NCBI GenBank assembly: GCA_902363535.1
Contig: CABJAE010000003.1
Coordinates: forward strand, 62,001-126,000
DNA length: 64,000 nucleotides
Direction of reading: 5' to 3'
DNA from: Peptoniphilaceae bacterium
Lineage (GTDB): Bacteria > Bacillota > Clostridia > Tissierellales > Peptoniphilaceae
Below are positions 26,597 through 34,817 of this stretch, piece after piece; within the stretch, counting starts at the first letter, position 1, and each line of letters opens with the position of its first letter. The notes under the pieces are model-generated. The model worked only from the letters and a program-made list of their open reading frames with translations. It was not told the origin of the DNA and did no database searches. The translations under genes were made by a program, and so were the position numbers.

Positions 26597-29032
26597 TTAT
26601 ATTGTTCGAATTAAATCTATCGTCGGTCTGTCTAAAATTCTCTTTAAGGAGAAGTGATAGATTAGTAAGTTTATACAATATACTATTAAAGAAAATCCCA
26701 GAAACAATTTATAGTCATAATATCTTATTAATACATTAAGGCTAAAATTAGGAGCTATACGAGATATTACAAACATGACTACTAATGTGGTTATTCCGGC
26801 AACAATAAATGATTTTATTTGCTCTTCTATAAACTCTTTTCGATAAATATTCTTTAACTCATCTACGTCCATACCGCATGAATAAAGGCTGCCAATTTCC
26901 TTCTTTCTACTCATGAGACTTAAATTAATGGATGAATAACCATTTGTCACATTAAGAATAAAAATAATGAAAGCCATCGCAAATGCGACTTTCTTTAAAG
27001 ATTCTAGATCACTTTTTCGATTCATTTCAATATCTGCTTTTGTGTTAATATCGTACTTTTCATTTGGCATTATCGATTCTCTTATCTTATTATCCAAATA
27101 ATCCTTTACATTTCTCATATCCGAGTCTTTTACATTCACATTTAATACATACGGAGCATTAATAAATTCTTCATCTTTTGACTCATCCATAAGTTGGAAG
27201 AAGGTATCGAAATCTGTGTAGATTTTTACATAAAATGGTAAAGTTATTGAATCATAGTTTCCTAAATCCTCTATAGTTTTAGAAATTTTTATACTTTTTC
27301 GAAAATTTTCCCCTATCTGGAAGTTTATATCTTTCGGATTATTAAAATATGGTATTTTATTTGCTTTAGCTACTGGAGTGTTTGGGTCTTCTTGTACCAT
27401 ATTATAAAGAATAAAATCACCCTTACTTGCTCCCAATTTACTAAAGTCTTCATCTTCTAAAGCTATAAGCATCCCATTCAACTGGCTTGAATGACTCTTT
27501 TTCAAATAATACTCTAACTTTTGATCTAGAGACATGTTAATAGCTTCTTTGGACAATTCTAAATCATTATCTACCTGAATATAACTTTCTTTTGAAACAT
27601 AGGACTTATTATTTGGAATTTCTCGCTGAATTTCTTTAAAGACTTTAGGAACTTTCTTATTTTCACTATAATAATTAGCTATTACATTGTACCCTGCATC
27701 ATAGTAAGAAAAATCTCTGTTATATTTAGTCACTGTAATAATAATGACTAAAACAGAAATAGTAATGACACCAATAGCAGAAATATAACGCTGTGATTTA
27801 ATACTATCAAGATTGTTTAATTTTAATTCTTTCCATAAATTCCTAGATCTTTTTTTCTTAAAGCTATCAAAGTCTAAATTTCCCTTTATACCTTCAATAA
27901 TAGATATTTTTGAAACTTTCTTTGCTGGTTGAATAATAGAAAATACTACTACTAAAAGAGCTACTGTAACAATCGCTAGGCTAAGTAAAGGACTGAAATA
28001 ACTAGATACCAAGTTTTCGACCCCTTGATCAATCTCAAGATGCCTAAACAATTTTAAGATAAGACAGTATCCAAAGATATGACCAATTAATATAGGTAGA
28101 ACAGATAGGAAAATACCTTCTTTTAATAGTAACAAGTATATCTGAAAATCCGTAGTGCCTATAGACTTATATACAGAAAGTTCCTTGATTTTCCTAAAAG
28201 CCCACACCTTGAATATATTTTTTACAAAAAATACAAATAGTAATATAGCCCCTATTACAGAAAGAATGGTTCCTAATTCAGTTAAAATATTATGGGGAAA
28301 GTCATACTCAACACCGTAATAATCTATTAAATTAGAATTGAAAGTTAAGGGAACATCTCTACCTAATTTTTTATTGATTTCATTTTGTAGATTTACTTTG
28401 TTATCATAAGCCTTTTCAAAAGAATTAAACTTTAAAACTACTTTGCCTGGATCCTCTTCATTTTTCAGTGCTAAAGCATAATTAACTCTACTGTATTTAT
28501 TATAGACATCTTCATAAATTCCAACCAGCTCAAAGTCTTTGCTAAAACTAAGATTGTAAGACTCCTTATCAGTAAAAGTACTTATGGCATCTATCTCCTT
28601 ACCCTCTATTAGTCTATGCCCAAAATCAAGCTGTATTTTATCTCCTAATTTTAGCTTATTTTTTTCGACTAGACTTTTCGATAATACTATTTCTCCATCA
28701 CTTTTAGCAAAGTGTCCTTCAAGTAAATCTGAATGCTCTCTCATTTTATTTATATCATTATCTTGATAATTTACGGCAATCAAATCATTCTTGTACTTTG
28801 CCGATTCAGGATTTATGGACATTTCACCTACAAATTCTATATTATTAATATCTTTTATTTTTTCAATATCATTACTTGTTAAGTTCCCTTCAAGTTCTGC
28901 ATCATAAAAATTTACGGTCATGAAACTTTCATCATTATATTTAATAATTGTATAACCATAATAAAAAACCACAGTAAAAAACAAACTTACAATAAATAAA
29001 GAAATAAAAATAGGAAAATTCTTCTTATTCAT
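26597..29032 (-). CDS. Large FtsX-domain ABC transporter permease
   Basis: 811 residues from ATG at 29032, nine bases after GTAGGAG; the ATG at 29041 has no space for a ribosome-binding site. A single N-terminal helix (ISLFIVSLFFTVVFYYGYTI), a first extracellular domain to about residue 250, a block of three helices (ILSVIGAILLFVFFV, YLLLLKEGIFLSVLPILIGH, LLSLAIVTVALLVVVFS), a helix near 455, a second extracellular domain, and a last three-helix FtsX block (KEIGSLYSCGMDVDELKNIY). This is the duplicated MacB/SalY-type form. It overlaps the ATPase stop by eight bases. Confidence 0.83.
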   Translation of the reverse strand: MNKKNFPIFISLFIVSLFFTVVFYYGYTIIKYNDESFMTVNFYDAELEGNLTSNDIEKIKDINNIEFVGEMSINPESAKYKNDLIAVNYQDNDINKMREHSDLLEGHFAKSDGEIVLSKSLVEKNKLKLGDKIQLDFGHRLIEGKEIDAISTFTDKESYNLSFSKDFELVGIYEDVYNKYSRVNYALALKNEEDPGKVVLKFNSFEKAYDNKVNLQNEINKKLGRDVPLTFNSNLIDYYGVEYDFPHNILTELGTILSVIGAILLFVFFVKNIFKVWAFRKIKELSVYKSIGTTDFQIYLLLLKEGIFLSVLPILIGHIFGYCLILKLFRHLEIDQGVENLVSSYFSPLLSLAIVTVALLVVVFSIIQPAKKVSKISIIEGIKGNLDFDSFKKKRSRNLWKELKLNNLDSIKSQRYISAIGVITISVLVIIITVTKYNRDFSYYDAGYNVIANYYSENKKVPKVFKEIQREIPNNKSYVSKESYIQVDNDLELSKEAINMSLDQKLEYYLKKSHSSQLNGMLIALEDEDFSKLGASKGDFILYNMVQEDPNTPVAKANKIPYFNNPKDINFQIGENFRKSIKISKTIEDLGNYDSITLPFYVKIYTDFDTFFQLMDESKDEEFINAPYVLNVNVKDSDMRNVKDYLDNKIRESIMPNEKYDINTKADIEMNRKSDLESLKKVAFAMAFIIFILNVTNGYSSINLSLMSRKKEIGSLYSCGMDVDELKNIYRKEFIEEQIKSFIVAGITTLVVMFVISRIAPNFSLNVLIRYYDYKLFLGFSLIVYCINLLIYHFSLKRILDRPTIDLIRTI

Positions 29033-29705
29033 TTCTTTCATCTCCTACAATTTTTCCATCGACTATTGTAATAATACGATTTGTTTGTAAGGCTATTTCT
29101 TCATCATGGGTGATTAGGATAATCGTCTGTTTTAAGGTTTTGTTAAAATATTTGAAGATTTCTATAATTTCCTTAGAATTTTTTCTGTCTAAATTACCTG
29201 TTGGTTCATCTGCTAGTATTATAGATGGATTGTAGATAAGACTTCTGGCTATGGCAACTCTTTGCTGCTGACCTCCTGAAAGTTCACTTGGAAAAGAGTC
29301 AAGTTTACTTTCTATACCAAGTTTTTTTACTATATCTGAAAATTCATCTTTATTTATTTTTCTTTTATCTAGTTTTAGTGGAAGTTCTATGTTATGTCTA
29401 ACGGTTAAATTTGGAATCAAATTATAAAATTGATAAATTAGTCCAACTTTTCTTCTTCTAAAGTAGGCCAATTCTTTTGTAGAATACTTTGAGATGTCGT
29501 TACCATCTATATAAACCTTACCATCATCTGGGCTATCCACTCCTCCTATGATATGTAGAAGTGTTGATTTACCAGAGCCACTCGGCCCTACAATGGCAAC
29601 AAATTCTCCTCTTTCAATTTCAAGGTTAACACCGTCTAAGGCAATGACCTTAGAATTACCCTCGCCGTATTCTTTTCTTAGATTTTCTACTTTTAATATT
29701 TCCAT
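29025..29705 (-). CDS. ABC transporter ATP-binding protein, MacB/SalX-like
   Basis: 226 residues, ATG after AAGGAGG. Walker A GPSGSGKSTLLHIIGG, signature LSGGQQQRVAIARS and Walker B IILADEPTGNLD are present, with the H-loop ITHDEE. It pairs with the large FtsX permease that overlaps its end. The closest relatives are peptide-antibiotic resistance ATPases that are controlled by a neighbouring two-component system, as here. Confidence 0.92.
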   Translation of the reverse strand: MEILKVENLRKEYGEGNSKVIALDGVNLEIERGEFVAIVGPSGSGKSTLLHIIGGVDSPDDGKVYIDGNDISKYSTKELAYFRRRKVGLIYQFYNLIPNLTVRHNIELPLKLDKRKINKDEFSDIVKKLGIESKLDSFPSELSGGQQQRVAIARSLIYNPSIILADEPTGNLDRKNSKEIIEIFKYFNKTLKQTIILITHDEEIALQTNRIITIVDGKIVGDERNE

Positions 29706-29757
29706 AACTGCCTCCTTTTTCTTGTGTCAAGGTAAGCATATGAAAGTAAAGTGACTT

Positions 29758-30621
29758 TTAGGTGACATTGTAAAATTTAATTTCAAATCTTGCTCCACCA
29801 TCAATATTTGAAACAGAGATTTCCCCGTTGTTTTTTTCGACAATTGTCTTTGCCATAGCAAGTCCTATGCCAAAACCATTTGAGTCAGGCGTTTTATAAA
29901 AGCGTTTAAAGATTTTTTTGATATTATCTTTTGCAATTCCTCCGCCATTGTCTTCAATGATTAAGCATGTATAGATGGGGGTTTTGTATGATGAAACCAG
30001 GATTTTATCACAAGTCGGTCTATTATCAGCATTTTTTACAATATTAATGAAAGCTTCTGCCAGCCAATAAAAATCTCCATAAATACTATTTTTCTTTAAA
30101 CTTTCTGCTACTTCTGCATTAGTAGATCTCCTTAAATCTAAACTATCTAAAGCATAAGCCACTAATTCATCTAAACGAATTTCTTCTTTTTTCATAAGAT
30201 CTTTGTTGGCATCAAGGCTTGAAAGTTTGAGCAAAATATCTGATAGAGAGTTTAATCTAATAGTTTGTCTTTTTAAAATTTCTATATCTTCATTAGCTGG
30301 AAAGTCCATCTCCAAATTTTCTATAGAAAAAAGCATAGAAGTAATTGGAGTTTTTATTTGATGAGCGATGTCTTCTAGGTGTTCGATTTGCTTTTCGCTA
30401 TTTTTTCTGCTTGTTTCCTTGGCTTCTACTATTTCTATAAAAAGCTTATAAATTTTATCTTCCAAAATTGAAAAATCATCTTGCTTCATAGGAATTTTGT
30501 AGTCCTGGTTTTTCATATTTTCTATTAAATCTATAAGCTCATTTATCCTATTTTTCTTCCTTTTTTCTAAAATATAGTAAAGAAGTCCCAGACTTATTAT
30601 CCAAAATACATATATCATCAT
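29758..30621 (-). CDS. Sensor histidine kinase, short type
   Basis: 287 residues, start MMIY directly after the regulator's TAG. One N-terminal helix (VFWIISLGLLYYILE) only, no sensor domain, then the H box IAHQIKTPITSM (His near 109), N box INIVKNADNRP and G boxes EDNGGGI and GFGIGLAMAK. The N box is slightly unusual (KNADN in place of KNAxxH). It should phosphorylate the preceding regulator and detect peptides through a partner transporter. Confidence 0.88.
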   Translation of the reverse strand: MMIYVFWIISLGLLYYILEKRKKNRINELIDLIENMKNQDYKIPMKQDDFSILEDKIYKLFIEIVEAKETSRKNSEKQIEHLEDIAHQIKTPITSMLFSIENLEMDFPANEDIEILKRQTIRLNSLSDILLKLSSLDANKDLMKKEEIRLDELVAYALDSLDLRRSTNAEVAESLKKNSIYGDFYWLAEAFINIVKNADNRPTCDKILVSSYKTPIYTCLIIEDNGGGIAKDNIKKIFKRFYKTPDSNGFGIGLAMAKTIVEKNNGEISVSNIDGGARFEIKFYNVT

Positions 30622-31272
30622 CTAATCCATCCTATATCCAATTCCTCTAACAGTAGAAATAACTTCCCTATCAAGCTTTTCTCTGATTCTCTTAATAGTT
30701 GATGTGAGGGTGTTATCATTTACAAATTTATCCCTATCTTCCCAAAACATTTCTAACAGTTGACTTCTGGTATAAACTCGTTGAGGATTTTTAATAAATA
30801 GGACTAGGATTTCATATTCAAGTGGAGTTAATTCTATTTGCTTATCTTTAAAATAAACTTTTGAATCATTTAAATCTATTTTGATATCCTTATAAGTAAT
30901 TATTTTGTCTTGACTTAGAGGTATTGTTCTTAATACCGCATCAATTCTTGCCCTTAATATTGCAAGGGAAAATGGCTTTGTTAAGTAATCATCTGCTCCC
31001 TTATCTAAAGATTCAATTATAAAATCTTCATCATTTTTTACTGTTGTTACAATGACTCTTATGTCCTTATCTTTTAATCTTTCTATCAAATGTTGACCGT
31101 CTTTATCTGGTAGATTTATATCAAGTAGTGCCACATCCATGTCTACATTCATCTTATAGCTTGCTTCGTAAAAAGATGATGCAATCTCTACTTCATAACC
31201 ATTATTAACTAAATACTTTTCCATTTGTGATGAAATTTCTTTATTATCCTCTATAATCAAAACACTCTTCAT
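30622..31272 (-). CDS. OmpR-family response regulator
   Basis: 216 residues from ATG at 31272 (GAGAGGG upstream). Receiver motifs: IIEDNKE, Asp in VALLDINLPDK, Thr in VTTVK and Lys in YLTKPF; winged helix with LTPLEYEILVLFIKNP and TSTIKRIREKLDREV. Only about 50 bases separate its start from the IS left end, so its promoter region is largely the half-terminator and the IS border; its native promoter may be lost or replaced. First gene of the second AT-rich module. Confidence 0.9.
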   Translation of the reverse strand: MKSVLIIEDNKEISSQMEKYLVNNGYEVEIASSFYEASYKMNVDMDVALLDINLPDKDGQHLIERLKDKDIRVIVTTVKNDEDFIIESLDKGADDYLTKPFSLAILRARIDAVLRTIPLSQDKIITYKDIKIDLNDSKVYFKDKQIELTPLEYEILVLFIKNPQRVYTRSQLLEMFWEDRDKFVNDNTLTSTIKRIREKLDREVISTVRGIGYRMD

Positions 31273-31398
31273 TTTAACCCTCTCATGTATCAACTCTTAT
31301 ATTAAAAACAGACCCTTCACGGTAGAGTGACCCCATAAAGTTGGACTTAATCGAGTAAGCATTTCGCTTGCTCGATTTTGTTTTACATAACATTCATT

Positions 31399-32124
31399 CT
31401 ATGCAGATTGCATCTGTTCACGGTATTGCTTCGGACTCAATCCTCCTAACTTTTCTTTAATTCGATCGTTGTTGTAGTAGTGGATAAAACGTTCGATGGA
31501 ACGCACGAGTTCTTGTCGGCTCCGGTAGATGTGACCGTCGTAGATTTCTCTTCTCAGTACACTGAAGAAGTTTTCCATGGGTGCGTTGTCGTAGTAGTTG
31601 CCTTTTCTCGACATGCTTTGAAAGATGAGATGTTTTTTTAACATGGCTTGATAGGCGGTCATTTGGTAACCCCAACCGCGATCGAAGTGGAAGGTGCGGC
31701 GGTAGGGGCAGGTGTCGGTGCGCTTGATAGCTTCTTCTAAACCTTGCCGCATGGTGACGCCGTTGGGTTGTGCGAAAGGATGTAGCTGATGATTTCAAGA
31801 TTATACAGGTCCATGACCTGAACCAGTCGTTGAATTTTCTTTTTGCTCACCACCCCTCCCCGGTTCTTCAGCTCCAGATGGATCCCTCGATAGCCGTAGT
31901 CTTTGTGTTCGCGCCGTATGGCCAGGATCTCGTCTTTCAAGGCTTGGTCTTTGTCTTCTTCGTTCCACTTTTTCTGCCAATACATGAAAGTGGATTTTGG
32001 AAAGTTAATGGCGGCGAGGATCTCGGTTAGTTGGAATTGTTCTCGGAGTTTGGCGACGATCTTCGCCTTTTGTTCGTTGCTTCTTCCCTCTCCAAACTCC
32101 TTAATTGCTCCCAGAACATTTTTT
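31399..32124 (-). pseudogene. Transposase OrfB with internal deletion and frameshift
   Basis: After the OrfA slippery site the -1 frame reads NEQKAKIVAKLREQFQLTEI, then STFMYWQKKWNEED and VVSKKKIQRLVQ, and jumps directly to DLYNLEIISYILSHNP. Roughly 60 codons that hold the first catalytic Asp (TDVTEF-like) are missing. A further one-base deletion near 31767 shifts the frame (expected HNPNGVTMRQGLEEA). The remainder keeps the second Asp (FHFDRGWGYQM) and the Glu (APMENFFSVL). The protein cannot be active. Confidence 0.85.
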
Positions 32125-32611
32125 GAATGGTAAGTTTCCGATTCTCAGCTTCTAATTCTTTGATGCGATTTTCCAATGCCTCTCGTGTGGAAGCATCAAG
32201 ATCTTCACTCGACTTTGAAGGATTTGGTGCTTGATTGCGGTCGTCTTTCTTCGTCACAGGTCTCCCTCGCTTGTGTGGTCGCAGACCCTCAATGCCCTCC
32301 TCTCGGTATTTCCTGCGCCAGTTAACAATCATGGATGGATTTGTTAAACCGAGTTCAAGGGCCAATTGTTGGTAGCTGCATTCGCTCGTTTCGTAGCGTG
32401 TGATGGCTTCTAACTTAAACTCTACACTGTACGCACGTTTATTTCTAGAGCGCATTAACCCTTCATCGCCAAAATGTTTGTAATTGTTCACCCAGCGTCT
32501 GATCTGCGAATGGTCAATTTGATATTTCATAGCCAGAGTTTTATAACCTGCTTTGCGGCCCAAGTATTCCTCAACAATTTTCCTTTTAAATTCATAACTG
32601 TATTTTGCCAT
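32027..32611 (-). CDS. Transposase OrfA (InsJ-like), IS150 group
   Basis: 194 residues. Two helix-turn-helix units are visible (FKRKIVEEYLG to IRRWVNNYKHF, and LEAITRYETS to MIVNWRRKYREEG), then a basic linker (HKRGRPVTKK) and a leucine-zipper-like coil (RIKELEAENRKLTIQ). This is the DNA-binding subunit; it normally makes OrfAB by -1 frameshifting. It looks intact, while its partner is broken. The IS GC content is like the backbone, unlike the island beside it. Confidence 0.88.
   Translation of the reverse strand: MAKYSYEFKRKIVEEYLGRKAGYKTLAMKYQIDHSQIRRWVNNYKHFGDEGLMRSRNKRAYSVEFKLEAITRYETSECSYQQLALELGLTNPSMIVNWRRKYREEGIEGLRPHKRGRPVTKKDDRNQAPNPSKSSEDLDASTREALENRIKELEAENRKLTIQKMFWEQLRSLEREEATNKRRRSSPNSENNSN
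32119..32124 (-). other. Programmed -1 frameshift slippery site
   Basis: Six A in the context C-AAA-AAA-TG, within codons CAA AAA ATG of OrfA. A -1 shift here continues into KNVLGAIKEFGEGRSNEQKA and the OrfB frame, as known for IS3-family OrfAB. Confidence 0.7.
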
Positions 32612-32677
32612 TAAAAGACCCCCAAAGGTTGGATTTCTTGGTCCAACTTTTGGGGGTCAGTTCACGAAGGGCCTTTT

Positions 32678-33298
32678 TTATTCCGGTTCCACCGGCGCAT
32701 TTAATGTTTCGTTTTCGAAAAAACTCGTGCCGTCATCCCCATTGCCTTGGAAGGCGCCGAAGGTGGAAATGTAGTTTTCTCCGTCCACGGTGTAATGCAC
32801 TTCCACCTGCAGGTATTCCAGAAAGTATTTTTCGTATTGACGGCTGTAACGCTTGGTGGTGTAGCTGAAGCCCAGGTCCCCTTCATCTTTAGGCTCGCCT
32901 GTAATGATCCGCGTCTTCTCGGGATCGTCGTAATGGGATGCGTGGGCGATGATTTTCATGCTAATCTTTTCAGGCTTCACGGGCTTTTCGTCTTTCTCAA
33001 ATTGAAAAAAGATCCGCGGTTTTTTATTTAATTTGATGCAGGGAATGTCGCCTTCGATCTTTCCGCCGATTGTATCCTGCACCTTCGCCAGTTGATTCTC
33101 CGTTAAGTCAAGATAGTCTTTTTCTTTAAAGGTGCGGATAATGGGTTTGCGCTCGTCCCATGCCACGACAGCATCCATGCACACGCCGTCCACGGTTTGA
33201 TTGCGCATAAAATCCGGCGTCGGCGAGAAGGCGTAGGTGATAAAGGCCGCTCCTGCCGCTATTAAAATACCCAAAGCGATCAATGCTTTTTTTACCAT
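32678..33298 (-). CDS. Membrane-anchored protein of unknown function
   Basis: 206 residues from ATG at 33298 (GAGGTG upstream). The N-terminal hydrophobic segment (ALIALGILIAAGAAFITYAF) is an uncleaved anchor or signal peptide; the rest looks extracytoplasmic. There is one cysteine pair candidate (DGVCMDAV and DIPCIKL). No domain is recognised. It lies 29 bases after mgtE, so both may be one transcript; its terminator has been split by the IS element at 31.3-32.7 kb. Confidence 0.7.
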   Translation of the reverse strand: MVKKALIALGILIAAGAAFITYAFSPTPDFMRNQTVDGVCMDAVVAWDERKPIIRTFKEKDYLDLTENQLAKVQDTIGGKIEGDIPCIKLNKKPRIFFQFEKDEKPVKPEKISMKIIAHASHYDDPEKTRIITGEPKDEGDLGFSYTTKRYSRQYEKYFLEYLQVEVHYTVDGENYISTFGAFQGNGDDGTSFFENETLNAPVEPE

Positions 33299-33327
33299 GG
33301 GCACCTCGCTTTCCTTTCAGTCGACAA

Positions 33328-34656
33328 TCAGAAGACGCTCAGCAAATGGCTCGCCACCTCGAAATACACGAGAAGGGCGAAGGTGTCCACCAAGGTCGTA
33401 ATAATGGGCCCGGCCATGACCGTCGGGTCCACGTGGATTTTGTCGGCGATCAAAGGCAGCATGCCCCCGACCATTTTCGAAAGCATAACCGTAATTAAAA
33501 GGGTCAGAGACACGGTGAGCTTCACAGGCAGGGTCTCCGGTCCTAAAAGAGTCATGCGGATAAAGTTTACGATCACGAGAATACTACCCGTAATAAAGCC
33601 GACGCGCACCTCTTTCCACATGACCTGAAGGGTGTCGGAAAAGCCGATGTCGCCGGTGTAGAGGAAGCGAATCACCGTGGTGGAGGATTGGCTCCCCGCG
33701 TTTCCGCCGCTGTCCATGAGCATGGGAATGTAGGCCGTAAGGGCCACACTGGCCGCCAAAAGGGATTCGTAGCGCTGAATGATAAAGCCCGTCATGGTGG
33801 CGGTGATCAAACAGATAATGAGCCAGGTGGTGCGGTCTTTTGCGATGGCGAAGATGGAGCGATCCAAATAGACGTCGTCGGAAGATTCTTGAATCCCGTG
33901 GATGTTCGACAAGTCTTCTTCGTACTCTTCGTGCATAATATCGACGGCATCTTCCAAGGGAACCGTCCCGATGAGGCGCCCTTCGGAGTCGGTGACGGGA
34001 ATCTCCGACAAGTCGTAGCGGTAGGCGAGCTTTGCGACGATTTCCTGATCGTCCGTAGCCTGAACCGTGCGAGGCAGGGGATTAAGCATCTCTTCTACCG
34101 GCTGATCCATGTAGCGCAACACGTCGGCCAAGAACACGTAGCCCAAAAGCATCAAAGAATCGTCGGTGATCCAAATTTGCTCTAGCTTGTCCCCGTCCAA
34201 ACTGGACGTCATAACGCGCTGATAAATATGTTCCATGCCTGCGGAGGCCTTGGCGGAGACGAACTCCACAGTCATAATGGCGCCGACGCTGTCTTCCGGA
34301 TAGCCTAATAATTTATTGACGATCACCCGACGGTCGCCGGTGACGAATTCATCCATGAGGCGGCGCACCATATTGGCGGGCAACTCCTGCAAGGTATCCA
34401 CCAGCTCGTCCTCGTCGAGCTCCTGAATCAGGGTTCGTATGGCATCGTCGGTGTAGCTGTCGATTAATTGACGCTTCGTGTCCCTGTCCAATTCCGCGAA
34501 AGTATCCGCCGCCTTGTCCTTATCCAAAAGCTTCAGCCACAAGGCCACGGATACGGGATCCATGTCCTGCAAACGATCCGCCAAATCCACCGGATCCATT
34601 TGATTGATTTCCACTTTCAGAGACTTAATTGCGTCCACATCGTAATTACGCGTCAT
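33328..34656 (-). CDS. mgtE: Magnesium transporter MgtE
   Basis: 442 residues, usual MgtE length. The N-terminal helical Mg-sensing domain (MDPVDLADRLQDMDPVSVAL) is followed by two CBS domains (SVGAIMTVEFVSA to ADVLRYM, and LNPLPRTVQATDD to EDAVDIMHEEYEED), a plug helix, and a five-helix membrane domain with the signature YIPMLMDSGGNAGSQSSTTVIR. Mg2+ binding between N and CBS domains is known to close the channel. No M-box riboswitch is seen; the leader has an extended -10 promoter and a strong hairpin. Confidence 0.95.
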   Translation of the reverse strand: MTRNYDVDAIKSLKVEINQMDPVDLADRLQDMDPVSVALWLKLLDKDKAADTFAELDRDTKRQLIDSYTDDAIRTLIQELDEDELVDTLQELPANMVRRLMDEFVTGDRRVIVNKLLGYPEDSVGAIMTVEFVSAKASAGMEHIYQRVMTSSLDGDKLEQIWITDDSLMLLGYVFLADVLRYMDQPVEEMLNPLPRTVQATDDQEIVAKLAYRYDLSEIPVTDSEGRLIGTVPLEDAVDIMHEEYEEDLSNIHGIQESSDDVYLDRSIFAIAKDRTTWLIICLITATMTGFIIQRYESLLAASVALTAYIPMLMDSGGNAGSQSSTTVIRFLYTGDIGFSDTLQVMWKEVRVGFITGSILVIVNFIRMTLLGPETLPVKLTVSLTLLITVMLSKMVGGMLPLIADKIHVDPTVMAGPIITTLVDTFALLVYFEVASHLLSVF

Positions 34657-34673
34657 ATCGTCCCCCCTTTTCT

Positions 34674-34711
34674 AAAGAAAAAGGATCGAGCGCACTCAAT
34701 CCTTTTTCTTT
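34674..34711 (-). promoter_or_regulatory. Strong terminator-like hairpin in the mgtE leader
   Basis: A 13-bp outer stem AAAGAAAAAGGAT/ATCCTTTTTCTTT encloses GAG-TGCG-CTC. The distal arm is a T-rich tract. It lies between the mgtE promoter and its ribosome-binding site, so it could act as an attenuator. Confidence 0.55.
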
Positions 34712-34730
34712 GTTTCCAATGAATAGCCAA

Positions 34731-34739
34731 ATTATATCA
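34731..34739 (-). promoter_or_regulatory. Extended -10 promoter of mgtE
   Basis: TGATATAAT (TG-N-TATAAT) at 34739..34731 on the minus strand, without a clear -35. It lies about 75 bases upstream of the mgtE start. Confidence 0.55.
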
Positions 34740-34777
34740 TAGGCCGTGGAAAGAAGATAGTTTTCACATATTTGCAC

Positions 34778-34811
34778 AAAAAAAGACAGACCGGTCTTTC
34801 CGATCTGTCTT
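34778..34811 (-). terminator. Terminator of the subtilase gene
   Basis: Minus-strand hairpin AGACAGA-T-CGG/CCG-GTCTGTCT followed by seven T, directly after the subtilase stop at 34818. Confidence 0.85.
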
Positions 34812-34817
34812 TTGATT

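Larger units (their letters stand above)
31321..32660 (-). mobile_element. Defective IS150-group (IS3 family) element, right border of island
   Basis: About 1340 bp. The ends are imperfect inverted repeats sharing TGACCCC and AAAGTTGGAC (left at 31328, right at 32659). TTCAC occurs immediately outside both ends (31316-31320 and 32661-32665), which fits a target-site duplication. It contains a full OrfA and a broken OrfB, so it is not autonomous. Without the element the flanks would join as GACCC-TTCAC-GAAGGG, a terminator hairpin. Confidence 0.88.

Noticed and set aside
34657..34777. M-box magnesium riboswitch before mgtE
   Set aside because: The leader is only about 70 bases and shows none of the conserved M-box core; just a hairpin.
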